A stretch of DNA of 64,000 bases from Arthrobacter sp. ov407. GTDB lineage: Bacteria; Actinomycetota; Actinomycetes; Actinomycetales; Micrococcaceae. The DNA is taken from NCBI RefSeq assembly GCF_900102895.1, contig NZ_FNGD01000016.1, forward strand, positions 1 through 64,000. Direction: 5' to 3'. A model generated the notes under the pieces. It was given only the letters and a program-made list of their open reading frames with translations. It made no database searches and was not told where the DNA came from. This document shows, piece after piece, positions 36,232 to 45,111 of this stretch. The first letter of the stretch is position 1. Every line of letters begins with the position of its first letter. Made by a program: the position numbers and the translations under genes.

Positions 36232-36275
36232 ACTAAATGCCCGGGTGAACTAGATGATCGGGTGGACTAGATGCG
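36225..36275. repeat. three tandem 17-bp direct repeats
   Basis: Imperfect copies at 36225-36241, 36242-36258 and 36259-36275, each close to CGGGTGGACTAGATG. Read on the minus strand each copy contains a TAG; the last copy provides the stop codon of the membrane-protein gene at 36267. This looks like a local duplication at a gene end. Confidence 0.7.
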
Positions 36276-36995
36276 TGCCCCGTCGTCGTGCTCGTCCTTC
36301 TCGCCCGGCAGCTTCATGATCAGGAAGACCACCGCGACCGCGAACGCGGCCACCATGCCAAGGATCGCCAGCAGCGGGGCCGAGCGCCAAAACATAGCCG
36401 AGAGTACGAGCGCAATCGGGCCGCCCACCGCGCCAATCCAGGCGAGGACAGTCATCGGATCTGCCCCTGCCAGACTCGGCGGCTCCTCCGGGACGAACGC
36501 GCCGTCGTCGTCGGGCTCGTAGTCGCGGGGACCGGGCGTTGTGTCCGGTATCTCGTTGCTGCCCGCAGCCGGCTGCCCCGGGGCGGGGGCGAGCCGCTCC
36601 TTGGCGGAGAGCTCGATCGGCGCGGCGCCGGAGAGACCCAGCGGATCAAAATCACGGAACGTCCTGCCTGGCGGGAAGGCAGAACCCGAGCCAGCGCCGG
36701 CGGCGCTGTCGGTTCCGCCGGCCGGGCCGCCAGCTGCCTCGTCCCCGTCTGCCCACACCCCTTCAAGCCTGGCGACGAGATCGAGCCAGACGGCGTCGTC
36801 GTCGGCGGCCTGTGCGTCCCCGGTCAGGGACTCATGGGGCTGGGACTGAGGGGGCTGGGACTCCTGGGGCGGGGTGGCGCCCGAGTGCTGGGCGCCGGAA
36901 GTGGCAGCGTCAGCGTCAGGGAGAGGGGACCGGGCGTCGGCGGGGTCCGGGTCCGGGGCCTCGGGATCCGGGAGGTCGGGGTCTGGTTTAGTCAT
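36267..36995 (-). CDS. membrane protein with an acidic Pro-rich head
   Basis: A 242-residue protein. Residues 1-175 are acidic and rich in Pro, Asp, Ala, Gln and Ser with little predicted fold. Two membrane helices follow near 184-205 and 209-228 (TVLAWIGAVGGPIALVLSAM, then LLAILGMVAAFAVAVVFLIM), then a short charged tail. No family recognised. Its ATG at 36995 overlaps the end of the hydrolase gene by 8 bp with AAGGA upstream, so the three minus-strand genes form one operon. Confidence 0.75.
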   Translation of the reverse strand: MTKPDPDLPDPEAPDPDPADARSPLPDADAATSGAQHSGATPPQESQPPQSQPHESLTGDAQAADDDAVWLDLVARLEGVWADGDEAAGGPAGGTDSAAGAGSGSAFPPGRTFRDFDPLGLSGAAPIELSAKERLAPAPGQPAAGSNEIPDTTPGPRDYEPDDDGAFVPEEPPSLAGADPMTVLAWIGAVGGPIALVLSAMFWRSAPLLAILGMVAAFAVAVVFLIMKLPGEKDEHDDGARI

Positions 36996-37791
36996 TGGCC
37001 GTGTCCTTCCGGCTGGCGCGGGCGGCGCCCGGACTGGCTGCCGATGCAACGGACCGGACGAATTCGGCCGTGCCACGGAAGATCTCGGGCGCGTCGTTGT
37101 CCATGGTAGCCACGTGGTAGCTGTTTTCGAGCCGGACCACCTCGAGCGGGGCGTGGGTCAACCCGCAGCGCAGGGCCACCATGCTGGATTCAGACACCAC
37201 ATGATCCACTGCGGAACGGTACACCCGGACAGGAGCCGTAATGCGGGGCAGCAGCCGTACGGTGTCCTTGAACATCTTGTTGAGCTCGTGCGCGGCGGCC
37301 ACGGGCGTCCGCGGGTACGCACCCTCATTCATGCCCGGTTTGAGGATGTCATTGGCTATCGCGGGGGTGCTCTTGAGGACAAACTTTAGGATGCCGGCCA
37401 GCGGGGCGCGGGGATCATCAATGACCAGGCCGGGGTTGACCACCACGACCCCCGCCACGGGGCGGGTGGCCGCAATCCGCAACGCCAGGGCGCCGCCCAT
37501 GGACAGTCCCGCCATGACCACGACGTCGCATTCTTCCGCAAGTTCCAGGTAGGCCGCGTCCAGGGCCGCGTGCCAGTCCTGCCAGCGGTTCTTGGCCAGC
37601 TCCTGCCAGCTCGTTGCGTGCCCCGGCAGCAGGGGCAGCCGGACGGCGAACCCGGCACTGGCCAGGGACAACGCCCAGTCCCGTACACCGTGCGGGCTGC
37701 CGGTGAAGCCGTGGGACACCACGACGCCGGTTCGGGGGCCGGTTCCCGTGAACGGGCTGCTGAACGGCGAGTGGTCCGGGAGGATGCTCAT
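36988..37791 (-). CDS. alpha/beta hydrolase (copy 1)
   Basis: A 267-residue hydrolase of the monoacylglycerol lipase/carboxylesterase type. Oxyanion segment SHGFTGSPHGVRDWA, nucleophile serine in GLSMGG, an aspartate in AVDHVV and the catalytic histidine in NSYHVATMD. It shares layout and motifs with the hydrolase encoded next to it, so the pair is probably an old duplication. Likely acts on lipid esters; acyltransferase and acyl-CoA synthetase genes are nearby. Confidence 0.88.
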   Translation of the reverse strand: MSILPDHSPFSSPFTGTGPRTGVVVSHGFTGSPHGVRDWALSLASAGFAVRLPLLPGHATSWQELAKNRWQDWHAALDAAYLELAEECDVVVMAGLSMGGALALRIAATRPVAGVVVVNPGLVIDDPRAPLAGILKFVLKSTPAIANDILKPGMNEGAYPRTPVAAAHELNKMFKDTVRLLPRITAPVRVYRSAVDHVVSESSMVALRCGLTHAPLEVVRLENSYHVATMDNDAPEIFRGTAEFVRSVASAASPGAARASRKDTAND

Positions 37792-38603
37792 GGGGTCTCC
37801 GAGGGGGCGGTGGGCGGCATGGTGGACCGTGTGTGGGTGGCGTGGGCATGCTGAAGGAAGAAGCGGACTGATTCTTCAAAGAGTAGCGGCGCATCGGCGT
37901 CCAGGGTGGCAACGTGCCCGCTGCGCGGGAGTGGGACCACCGTGAGATCCCGGGATCCGAGTCTCCTGCGCAGCAGAGCGAGGGATGATGGCGGGACCAC
38001 GGCGTCGGTCCCCGATTTGAAGACAAGGGTAGGAGCCTGGACTGCCGGCAGGTCGCGCAGGGTTGCGGAGAACAGCCGGCGCAGCTGGTGGACGGCGGCC
38101 AGCGGCGTCACGGAGTAGTCGCCGTCGTCGGTGGTGGCCGCCGTGGAGTTCTCCTCCTGAATCGGCGTGGTGGTGCGCTGGAAGTACTTGAGCAGTCCCA
38201 CGATCCTGACCCTGCGGTCATAGAAGCTCAGGCCGGGGTTGACGGCGGCGACGCCGGCCACGCTGTGGCGGGCCGCTGTGCGCAGCGCTATGGTGCCGCC
38301 CATGGACAGCCCTGCGACGTAGCAGTCATTGGTCCGGGCGGCCAGGTCCAGGTACGCCGTTTCAAAGCTCGTGTACCAGTCCTGCCAGCCTTGCCGGGCG
38401 AGGTCCCGCCAGTGGGTGCCGTGCCCGGGCAGAAGTGGCACTGATACCGCGAAGCCCTGGGCGGCGAGGTGATGGGCCCACGGCAGGACGCTGTGCGGGC
38501 TGCCCGTGAAGCCGTGGCAGATGGCCACGCCGGTCCGGGCGTTGGGGCCGTGGCCGGGGTAGCTGAAAGCGGCGGGCGCCGGGGAAGTGCTGCTTTCAGT
38601 CAT
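37788..38603 (-). CDS. alpha/beta hydrolase (copy 2)
   Basis: A 271-residue paralogue of the previous entry, first gene of the operon. Motifs: CHGFTGSPHSVLPWA, serine in GLSMGG, aspartate in GTDAVV and histidine in SGHVATLD. The pair overlaps by 4 bp (ATGA), giving coupled translation. Substrate unknown; ester or lipid cleavage is expected. Divergent from a plsC-type gene. Confidence 0.88.
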   Translation of the reverse strand: MTESSTSPAPAAFSYPGHGPNARTGVAICHGFTGSPHSVLPWAHHLAAQGFAVSVPLLPGHGTHWRDLARQGWQDWYTSFETAYLDLAARTNDCYVAGLSMGGTIALRTAARHSVAGVAAVNPGLSFYDRRVRIVGLLKYFQRTTTPIQEENSTAATTDDGDYSVTPLAAVHQLRRLFSATLRDLPAVQAPTLVFKSGTDAVVPPSSLALLRRRLGSRDLTVVPLPRSGHVATLDADAPLLFEESVRFFLQHAHATHTRSTMPPTAPSETP

Positions 38604-38716
38604 GAGCCCATCGTGTCACCCTTGGAGGCAAAACTCACTAGAGTAAGGTGTCCATTGAAGTCCGGGCCGGACCCGATTCGGGCGGCCGGCCAGACGCCTT
38701 CCGGAGAGGTCACCGA

Positions 38717-39568
38717 GTGTTTTATTGGTTCATGAAGACGTTCGTCCTGGGACCGGTAGTGAAGCTGCTGTTCCGACCCTGGGTCAAGGGCCTCGACAAC
38801 GTCCCGGCCGAGGGCGGCGCGATCCTGGCCTCGAACCACCTCTCCTTCTCGGATTCCATCTTCATGCCGCTCATGGTGCCGCGGCCGGTCGTATTCCTGG
38901 CGAAATCCGAATACTTTACCGGCACCGGGATCAAGGGCAAGCTGACCGCGGCCTTCTTCCGGCTCACCAACCAGCTCCCCATGGACCGGTCCGGGGGAGC
39001 CGCGTCCGCGCAGTCCTTGAACGCAGGCATGGACGTGCTCAGGAACGGCTCGCTCATGGGCATCTACCCCGAGGGGACACGCAGCCCCGACGCGCGCCTC
39101 TACCGCGGCAAGGTGGGCGTTGCCCGCCTGGCGTTGCAGGCCCGTGTCCCGGTCATTCCGGTGGCGATGATCGGAACGGACAAAGTCCAGCCGATCGGCA
39201 AGCGCGTGCCCAATATCCGTCGCATCGGCATGATCTTTGGCGAACCGCTCGACTTCAGCCGCTACTACGGGATGGAAGATGACCGGCTGGTCCAGCGTTC
39301 GGTGACCGACGAGATCATGTATGAACTCATGCGGCTGTCCGGCCAGGAATACGTGGACGAGTACGCTGCAGTCGTGAAGCTCCGCCTGGCGGGCAAAGCC
39401 CAGGAAGCAACCCCGGACAAAGCGTCCGCGGGCCCCGGTGCGGTGCCGGAAGCGGCCCCCGACACAGCCCCAGTCATAACACCGGACATAACACCAGACG
39501 ACGTTCAGAACCCCGGCGCGCCGACTGCCGCCGCGGAAGACGGCCCCGAGGCTCCCGGGACTGCCTAA
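38717..39568 (+). CDS. PlsC-type acyltransferase
   Basis: A 283-residue lysophosphatidic acid acyltransferase family member. NHxxxxD is NHLSFSD; the phosphate motif is YPEGTRSPD. The GTG at 38717, after GGAGAGG, is chosen so the protein starts MFYWFMK; a longer frame from 38648 adds a poorly conserved leader. The last 60 residues are Pro/Ala-rich and variable. Second family member in the window after 20608-21369. Located upstream of aroG in the same direction. Confidence 0.88.
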   Translation: MFYWFMKTFVLGPVVKLLFRPWVKGLDNVPAEGGAILASNHLSFSDSIFMPLMVPRPVVFLAKSEYFTGTGIKGKLTAAFFRLTNQLPMDRSGGAASAQSLNAGMDVLRNGSLMGIYPEGTRSPDARLYRGKVGVARLALQARVPVIPVAMIGTDKVQPIGKRVPNIRRIGMIFGEPLDFSRYYGMEDDRLVQRSVTDEIMYELMRLSGQEYVDEYAAVVKLRLAGKAQEATPDKASAGPGAVPEAAPDTAPVITPDITPDDVQNPGAPTAAAEDGPEAPGTA

Positions 39569-39644
39569 CTGGCGCTACAGGTGCCATGTGACGGCAACGG
39601 AGCTGTCAATGACAGGCAGGGCCGCCGAACCTCGACGCGGCAAC

Positions 39645-39657
39645 TATCCTTAGAGGG
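39645..39657 (+). promoter_or_regulatory. leaderless-type promoter of aroG
   Basis: TATCCT (39645-39650) fits the actinobacterial -10 pattern TAnnnT and ends six bases before the GTG start at 39657. RNA would begin at or next to the start codon, giving a leaderless message. The only ribosome-like bases (GAGG) touch the GTG and could not work as a normal site. Confidence 0.5.
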
Positions 39658-41048
39658 TGACCGAGCTATCTGAGAAACCAGTTTCCCCGCTGAACAGCAC
39701 TGCCCAGAGCGGAGCCGCCAACTATCCCGGACTGGACAACTGGCGGGAGCTCCCGGCCTCGCAGCAGCCCACCTGGTCGGACCCGGCTGTGTTTGAGGCG
39801 TCCGTCAAGGAACTCTCCGTCCTCCCGCCCCTCGTGTTCGCCGGCGAAGTGGACATCCTTCGTGAACGGCTTGCCGCCGCCGCGCAGGGCAAGGCATTCC
39901 TGCTCCAGGGCGGCGACTGCGCCGAGACTTTCGAAGCGGCGACGGCGGACAGGATCAGCGCCCGCGTCCGGACCATCCTGCAGATGGCCGTCGTCCTCAC
40001 CTACGGTGCGGCCATGCCCGTCATCAAGATGGGCCGCATGGCTGGCCAGTTCGCCAAGCCCCGCTCCTCCAACGATGAAACGCGCGACGGCGTCACGCTG
40101 CCGGCCTACCGCGGCGACATCGTCAACGGCTACGACTTCACACCCGTTTCCCGCGCCCATGACGCCGGCCGGATGCTGAAGGCCTATCACACCTCCGCCT
40201 CGACGCTGAACCTGATCCGCGCCTTCACCCAGGGCGGCTTCGCGGACCTGCGACTGGTGCACCAGTGGAACAAGGGCTTCACCGAAAACCCGGCCCACGC
40301 CCGCTACGAGTCCCTGGCCCGGGACATCGACCGCGCCATCAAGTTCATGTCCTCCTGCGGCGCCGACTTCGAGGCACTCAAGCGCGTGGAGTTCTACGCC
40401 AGCCACGAGGCCCTGCTGCTGGACTACGAGCGCGCCCTGACCCGCATCGATTCGCGCACCGGGCTGCCCTACGACACCTCGGCACACTTCCTGTGGATCG
40501 GGGAGCGCACCCGCGAGCTGGACCAAGCACACGTTGACTTCCTCGCCCGCGTCCGCAACCCGATCGGCGTGAAGCTCGGCCCGTCGACGAGCGGCGACGA
40601 CGCCCTGCGCCTGATCGACAAGCTGGATCCGGACCGGGAACCCGGCCGGCTCACCTTCATCACCCGTATGGGTGCCGGCAACATTCGCGAGAAACTGCCG
40701 GCGATCGTCGAACGCGTCACGGCCTCCGGGGCCCAGGTCCTGTGGGTCACCGACCCCATGCACGGCAACACGGTCACCTCGCCCAACGGCTACAAGACCC
40801 GCAATTTCGACGACGTCATCGACGAAGTGCGCGGATTCTTCGAAGTCCACCACTCGCTCGGCACCGTTCCCGGCGGACTGCACGTGGAGATGACGGGCGA
40901 CGACGTCGCCGAATGCCTCGGCGGAGCCGATCCGATCGACCAGGAAGCCTTCCTGGACCGCTACGAGTCGGTCTGCGATCCGCGCCTGAACCACATGCAG
41001 TCGCTCGAAATGGCGTTCCTTGTCGCCGGTGCCCTCGCAAAGCGCTGA
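39657..41048 (+). CDS. aroG: 3-deoxy-7-phosphoheptulonate synthase, class II
   Basis: A 463-residue plant-type DAHP synthase, first step of the shikimate pathway, joining PEP and erythrose 4-phosphate. Signatures: LLQGGDCAETFEA, KPRSSNDETRDGVTLPAYRGD, RMGAGNIREKLP, and GGLHVEMTGDDVAECLGG. Metal-binding Cys, His, Glu and Asp residues of the class are present. In mycobacteria this gene lies close to pknL, as here. The GTG start appears leaderless. Followed by a strong terminator shared with pknL. Confidence 0.95.
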   Translation: MTELSEKPVSPLNSTAQSGAANYPGLDNWRELPASQQPTWSDPAVFEASVKELSVLPPLVFAGEVDILRERLAAAAQGKAFLLQGGDCAETFEAATADRISARVRTILQMAVVLTYGAAMPVIKMGRMAGQFAKPRSSNDETRDGVTLPAYRGDIVNGYDFTPVSRAHDAGRMLKAYHTSASTLNLIRAFTQGGFADLRLVHQWNKGFTENPAHARYESLARDIDRAIKFMSSCGADFEALKRVEFYASHEALLLDYERALTRIDSRTGLPYDTSAHFLWIGERTRELDQAHVDFLARVRNPIGVKLGPSTSGDDALRLIDKLDPDREPGRLTFITRMGAGNIREKLPAIVERVTASGAQVLWVTDPMHGNTVTSPNGYKTRNFDDVIDEVRGFFEVHHSLGTVPGGLHVEMTGDDVAECLGGADPIDQEAFLDRYESVCDPRLNHMQSLEMAFLVAGALAKR

Positions 41049-41083
41049 CCCGTTGCACTGATCGACAACCAAGCAGGTTGATA

Positions 41084-41124
41084 AAAAAGTTCCGCCCGGC
41101 TGATGCAGCCGGGCGGAACTTTTA
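41084..41124. terminator. bidirectional terminator between aroG and the kinase
   Basis: 17-bp perfect stem AAAAGTTCCGCCCGGCT with its complement ending in AACTTTT, 5-base loop. Serves both convergent genes. Confidence 0.93.
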
Positions 41125-41156
41125 TCTGGAGTGGGTCTGCCCTGAGCCTGGTGCGC

Positions 41157-43316
41157 TCAGACCACAGTCAGAGTGATAGTCGAGCCTTCCGGCACGGACG
41201 TGTCCACCGGATACTGGTCGCGGACTGTTCCGAAGAACCCGCCCAGGATCTCATCGATCTCGACCTTGAATCCGAGCTTCTTGAGGGCTTCCTTGGCTTC
41301 CTTGGCCTGTTTCCCGATGAAACTGGGTACCTCGACGAGCTTCGGGCCCTTCGAGATGGTCAGGGTCACAGTCCCGCCCTTGGTCAGGTTGCCGGAGGCA
41401 GGATCCTGCGCCACCACAGCGCCCTCGGGTACATTCTTGTCGTTGACCCGCGCCGGGGAGACCACGGCCTTCAGCCCGGCGGCCTCGAGGGCATCGACGG
41501 CGGCACCCTGCTCCTGGCCTCGGACATCTGGAACGGGAATGGGCTGCGGGCCCTTCGAGACCGTCAGGCCCACCGGCGTGCCGTGCCTCACGGGGTTCCC
41601 ACTGCGCGGCGCCTGAGCCAGGACAGTCCCGGCGGGCGCCGACTCATCAAACGTTCCGGTAACCGGGCCCAGGGCCATTTTGGCGCCGTTGAGGGCCTTC
41701 TTGGCCTCGTCCAGGGTCTTGCCGGTGAGTTCCGGTAGCGGGAACAGCTCCGGGCCTTTGGAAACGGCAAGCGACACCGGTAGGAACTTGCGGACGACCT
41801 CGCCGGCCTTCGGCTCCGAGCCGACCACGAGGCCCGGCTTGATGTCGTCGTTGAAGACATCCTTGACCGTGGATTGGAAACCGGCGGTGCGCAGCAGATC
41901 CTGGGCCTCGGCAACGGTCTTGTGCGCCACCGGGGGGATCGTTCCGGGCGAGCCCGGGCCCATGCCGAAGAACCAGCCGGCGACGGCGGCGAGCAGCGCC
42001 GCGACCACGAGCAGTACGATCCACAACAGCCCGCGGCGTCGCGCGTTCCCTTCGTGCAGTGTCTTGGTGGGCGTGGCCGCCGCGCGCTGGCGCGCCTTCT
42101 CGTCGTCTCGGTCCAGCTTGCGCTGTGCGCGCTTGCTGGGGGCAATCGCAAATTCCGTGGGATCGTCATACCCGGCGGCGCCGTCGTAGGCGGCCTCGTC
42201 CGGAGCGGACAACGGTCCGTAGGCCGGACGCCGCGGGGTACCGGACATCACGGTGGTCGGGTTGGCGGTGGTGCGGGAGATCATCTCGGTGGGCCGGGCA
42301 AGGCTGCCGTAAACCTCAGTCTGCAATTCCGTGGGCGGCTGCACGTAGGCGGTGTCCTGCGCGTCGTGCGCGTCCGACGCCGCGCCGGTATGGCCGGGCG
42401 GCCAGCCCGGCGGGGCGGCCACGGCCGGCAGCGGGCTGCGGACAGCCGCCGGCGGCTGGAGGTCGAGTTCGGCGTCCGTGAGGTTGGTCCTGATGTGCCG
42501 GAGTTCGGACAACAGTGCGCTCCCGTCGACGGGGCGTTTTTCCGGGTCCCGGTCCGTGCACCACTGGACGAGTTCGTCGATTTCCGTAGCCAGCCCGGGC
42601 ACCTCCACGGAGGGAGCTTCCACGGTGGAATTGACGTGCTGGTAGGCGACCTGGATGGGCACGTCGCCGTCGAACGGCTGCCGGCCAGTGATCATCTCGT
42701 AGAGCATGATCCCCACCGAATAGATGTCGCTGCGGGCATCTGCCTGTTTTCCCAGGACAAGTTCGGGGGAGAGGTAGGCAACAGTCCCGATGAGGGCGCC
42801 GGTGCTCGTGGACGTCGAGATAGCGCGTGCCAGGCCGAAGTCGCCTAGCTTGATCCGTCCGTCGTCGGCGATCAGGACGTTTTCCGGCTTGATGTCCCGA
42901 TGGATCATTCCGGCGGCGTGCGCGGCGCCGAGCCCTTCGACGACCGGATCGATCAGCGCAAGGGCCAGCCGCGGTGACAGGGCGCCCTTGTCATTGAGGA
43001 CGTCCCGCAGCGTGTGGCCCTTGATGTACTCCATGACCAGATAGGCGAGCCGGCCGTCTTCGCCCTGGTCCAGGACGCCCACCACGTGGGGGTGCGAAAG
43101 CCGGGCGGCAGCCTTGGCTTCGCGCCCCAGCCGGTCAAGGAACTGCGGGTCGTCCGCCAGATGGGGGTGGAGCACCTTCAGCGCGACATCCCGGTCAAGC
43201 CGCTGGTCCGTGGCGAGGTACACGGTGGACATCCCGCCGCGGGCAAGCCTGGATTGAACCTGGTAGCGGTTGTCCACCAGGTTCCCTACGAGAGCGTCCG
43301 ACACGTAATCTTGCAC
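41157..43316 (-). CDS. pknL: Ser/Thr protein kinase with PASTA domains, PknL type
   Basis: A 719-residue receptor kinase. Kinase domain 18-275: Lys47 in VALKVL, catalytic HRDIKPEN with Asp141, DFG at 159-161, activation loop with GTVAYLSPE. A linker rich in Pro and charged residues leads to a membrane helix at about 428-450. Four PASTA domains outside (about 452-520, 521-590, 591-659, 660-719) can bind muropeptides or lipid II. The gene neighbourhood (aroG, Rv2175c-type gene) matches PknL, though M. tuberculosis PknL lacks PASTA domains, so the assignment rests on context. Confidence 0.88.
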   Translation of the reverse strand: MQDYVSDALVGNLVDNRYQVQSRLARGGMSTVYLATDQRLDRDVALKVLHPHLADDPQFLDRLGREAKAAARLSHPHVVGVLDQGEDGRLAYLVMEYIKGHTLRDVLNDKGALSPRLALALIDPVVEGLGAAHAAGMIHRDIKPENVLIADDGRIKLGDFGLARAISTSTSTGALIGTVAYLSPELVLGKQADARSDIYSVGIMLYEMITGRQPFDGDVPIQVAYQHVNSTVEAPSVEVPGLATEIDELVQWCTDRDPEKRPVDGSALLSELRHIRTNLTDAELDLQPPAAVRSPLPAVAAPPGWPPGHTGAASDAHDAQDTAYVQPPTELQTEVYGSLARPTEMISRTTANPTTVMSGTPRRPAYGPLSAPDEAAYDGAAGYDDPTEFAIAPSKRAQRKLDRDDEKARQRAAATPTKTLHEGNARRRGLLWIVLLVVAALLAAVAGWFFGMGPGSPGTIPPVAHKTVAEAQDLLRTAGFQSTVKDVFNDDIKPGLVVGSEPKAGEVVRKFLPVSLAVSKGPELFPLPELTGKTLDEAKKALNGAKMALGPVTGTFDESAPAGTVLAQAPRSGNPVRHGTPVGLTVSKGPQPIPVPDVRGQEQGAAVDALEAAGLKAVVSPARVNDKNVPEGAVVAQDPASGNLTKGGTVTLTISKGPKLVEVPSFIGKQAKEAKEALKKLGFKVEIDEILGGFFGTVRDQYPVDTSVPEGSTITLTVV

Positions 43317-43342
43317 CTTACAATCGTAGTCGCTGGACAGAA

Positions 43343-43375
43343 ACGGGCCCGAATCAACATGCGATCCGGGCCCGT
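43343..43375 (-). terminator. hairpin after the LysM gene
   Basis: ACGGGCCCG and CGGGCCCGT, 9 bp each with a 15-base loop, between the LysM gene end and the kinase start on the minus strand. Followed by TTTCT only, so moderate. Confidence 0.5.
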
Positions 43376-43419
43376 AGGCTCACGCTCCGTTGCAAGGGAG
43401 CCTGTGCTGGAGTCTGTAT

Positions 43420-44805
43420 TTAGCGGAACAGGCTCCGGTTGGCCTTGATGGCGGCGACGTACGCCTTGGTGTCTTCGAACATGCCATTCTGGCTGACCGA
43501 GTACTGGCCCTGGTAGTAGCCGGCGATCGCGGTGTCCAGATCAGGGCTCGTGCGGACCAACTGGCGGATGATCGCGATGCCTGCCGTGGCGTTGTCGTAC
43601 GGATCCAGGAGGTTCAGTTTGCGGCCCACGAGATCGGAGGCCCATTGTCCGGAGGACGGGATGACCTGCATGGTGCCAATCGCATTGGCCGGTGACACGG
43701 CACGCTGGTTGAAGCCGGATTCCTGGTAGGCAAAGGCCATGGCGAGGCTGGCATCTACGCCCATGCGCCGTGCCGTATCCGCCACGATCGACTTCATCTG
43801 CTGAAGGCTGGGTACCGGAGCGGCGTTGAGCAGCGCCTTGTTCTGGTTGGCCGAGCTGACCACCGCGGCCGGGTAGCTGAACCCGAGGAACGTGCTGGGC
43901 ACGAGGGGCGTGGTTGCAGCAGGCTTGCTCGACGCCGGTGCGATGGTCGACGCGCCGGGGATGACGAGCTTCTGGCCCGGGTAGATGATGCTCGACATTG
44001 TCAGCTGGTTGGCCGACAGGACGTCCGAGAGCCTTGCGCCGTTGCGGGCTGCGATGCCGGAAAGCGTATCGCCCGCCTTGATGGTGTAAGAGCCCGAGCT
44101 GGCCGGTGCGGAATTTGTCGCGGGCTTTGTCGCGGCGGGAGCCGGGCTGCTGGAACCGCCGCCGACCTTGACCTTCTGGCCGGGATAGATCACCGAGCTC
44201 ATGCCGAGCCCGTTCCACTTGACGACCTCGGAAAGCCCAACGCCGTGGCGTGTGGCGATGGCGCTCAGGGTGTCGCCTGCTTTCACGACGTAGACGCGGC
44301 CGGCGCTGGAGGCAGCTTTGGTAACAGCCGCGGAAGTTGAAGAGGCCCGGGCGGCCGGAGTGGCTGCCGGCGCCGGCTTCGAGCCCGTGAGCTTGATCTT
44401 CTGCCCCGGGTAGATGAGGGTGTTCGCCTTCAGGTTGTTCAGCTTCAGCACGGCGAAGGTGTCCAGGCCATAGCGGCCGGCAACGGAACTGATGGTGTCG
44501 CCGCGGGCGATCGTGTAGACGGCGGGAACCGCGGACTTCGCGGGCCGCATGGCGCTGGGCAGCGTTGCCGGGACGGAGGCGGCGGGGATCAGTGCCGCCT
44601 TTTGGGACGTCGTTGCGTCCGCCGTTGCCTGGGCACGCATGGCCGCCGCGAGGGTTGCCGGGACCGAACGCACACGCGATTCGGCGGCGGCAGGCTGGGC
44701 GATCGCCAGGGAAGAAAGCACGACGGCGGGAAGCGCCGCCGTCGTCGCCGCGATCAGCGGCAGGCTGCGCCCCGGACGGAGCTGTGGCGAACGTGAGGTT
44801 GTCAT
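43420..44805 (-). CDS. LysM and lytic-transglycosylase (SLT) exported protein
   Basis: A 461-residue wall enzyme. Signal peptide to about residue 41 (cut after QPAAA). Three LysM domains at about 95-140, 170-214 and 239-283 bind peptidoglycan. The SLT domain at about 335-450 has catalytic Glu362 in AYQESGFNQRAV and AIGTMQVIPSSGQWA. It cleaves glycan strands. The stretch after the signal peptide holds SVPATLxxAMR twice (47-57 and 77-87). GAGGA eight bases before the ATG. Next to the PASTA kinase, which could sense its products. Confidence 0.92.
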   Translation of the reverse strand: MTTSRSPQLRPGRSLPLIAATTAALPAVVLSSLAIAQPAAAESRVRSVPATLAAAMRAQATADATTSQKAALIPAASVPATLPSAMRPAKSAVPAVYTIARGDTISSVAGRYGLDTFAVLKLNNLKANTLIYPGQKIKLTGSKPAPAATPAARASSTSAAVTKAASSAGRVYVVKAGDTLSAIATRHGVGLSEVVKWNGLGMSSVIYPGQKVKVGGGSSSPAPAATKPATNSAPASSGSYTIKAGDTLSGIAARNGARLSDVLSANQLTMSSIIYPGQKLVIPGASTIAPASSKPAATTPLVPSTFLGFSYPAAVVSSANQNKALLNAAPVPSLQQMKSIVADTARRMGVDASLAMAFAYQESGFNQRAVSPANAIGTMQVIPSSGQWASDLVGRKLNLLDPYDNATAGIAIIRQLVRTSPDLDTAIAGYYQGQYSVSQNGMFEDTKAYVAAIKANRSLFR

Positions 44806-45111
44806 TGGAAAGATCCTCTTCTCAGCGGCAACGCTGCGGTCAGGCCGGTAGAACTGGTGTTACCAGTGTGACAAATGTTATTTCTGTTACAAATGTGATC
44901 TATGTGAATGTCTCATGAATTGGCAATTAGTACAAGAACTGTTTGACATTCCGCAAACCAGTCTCCGGCGCAATGTCGGCCAAACGCCGTCCCCGCGGAG
45001 TCCCGTGTGAACCTGGGCGGCCTTCCGGCGGCGGGATGGGCCGTGGTCGCGGCCATGATTTCTGTGGCTGCCGACTAGGCGGCGGGGCACCCGCCGTGGC
45101 AATCTTTATGC
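44806..45111. other. AT-richer divergent space with repeats
   Basis: 306 bases between the LysM gene and the Rv2175c-type gene. It holds the perfect inverted repeat ACTGGT-GTT-ACCAGT (44853-44867), which matches the TGGT-N3-ACCA form of FadR-type sites, and two TGTkACAAATGT copies about 18 bases apart just after it. Promoters for both genes must lie here. A 23-codon GTG frame at 45007-45078 is not supported. Confidence 0.45.

Noticed and set aside
45007..45078. 23-codon hydrophobic GTG frame before the Rv2175c-type gene
   Set aside because: No ribosome site and no sign of selection; chance frames of this size are common at this GC content.
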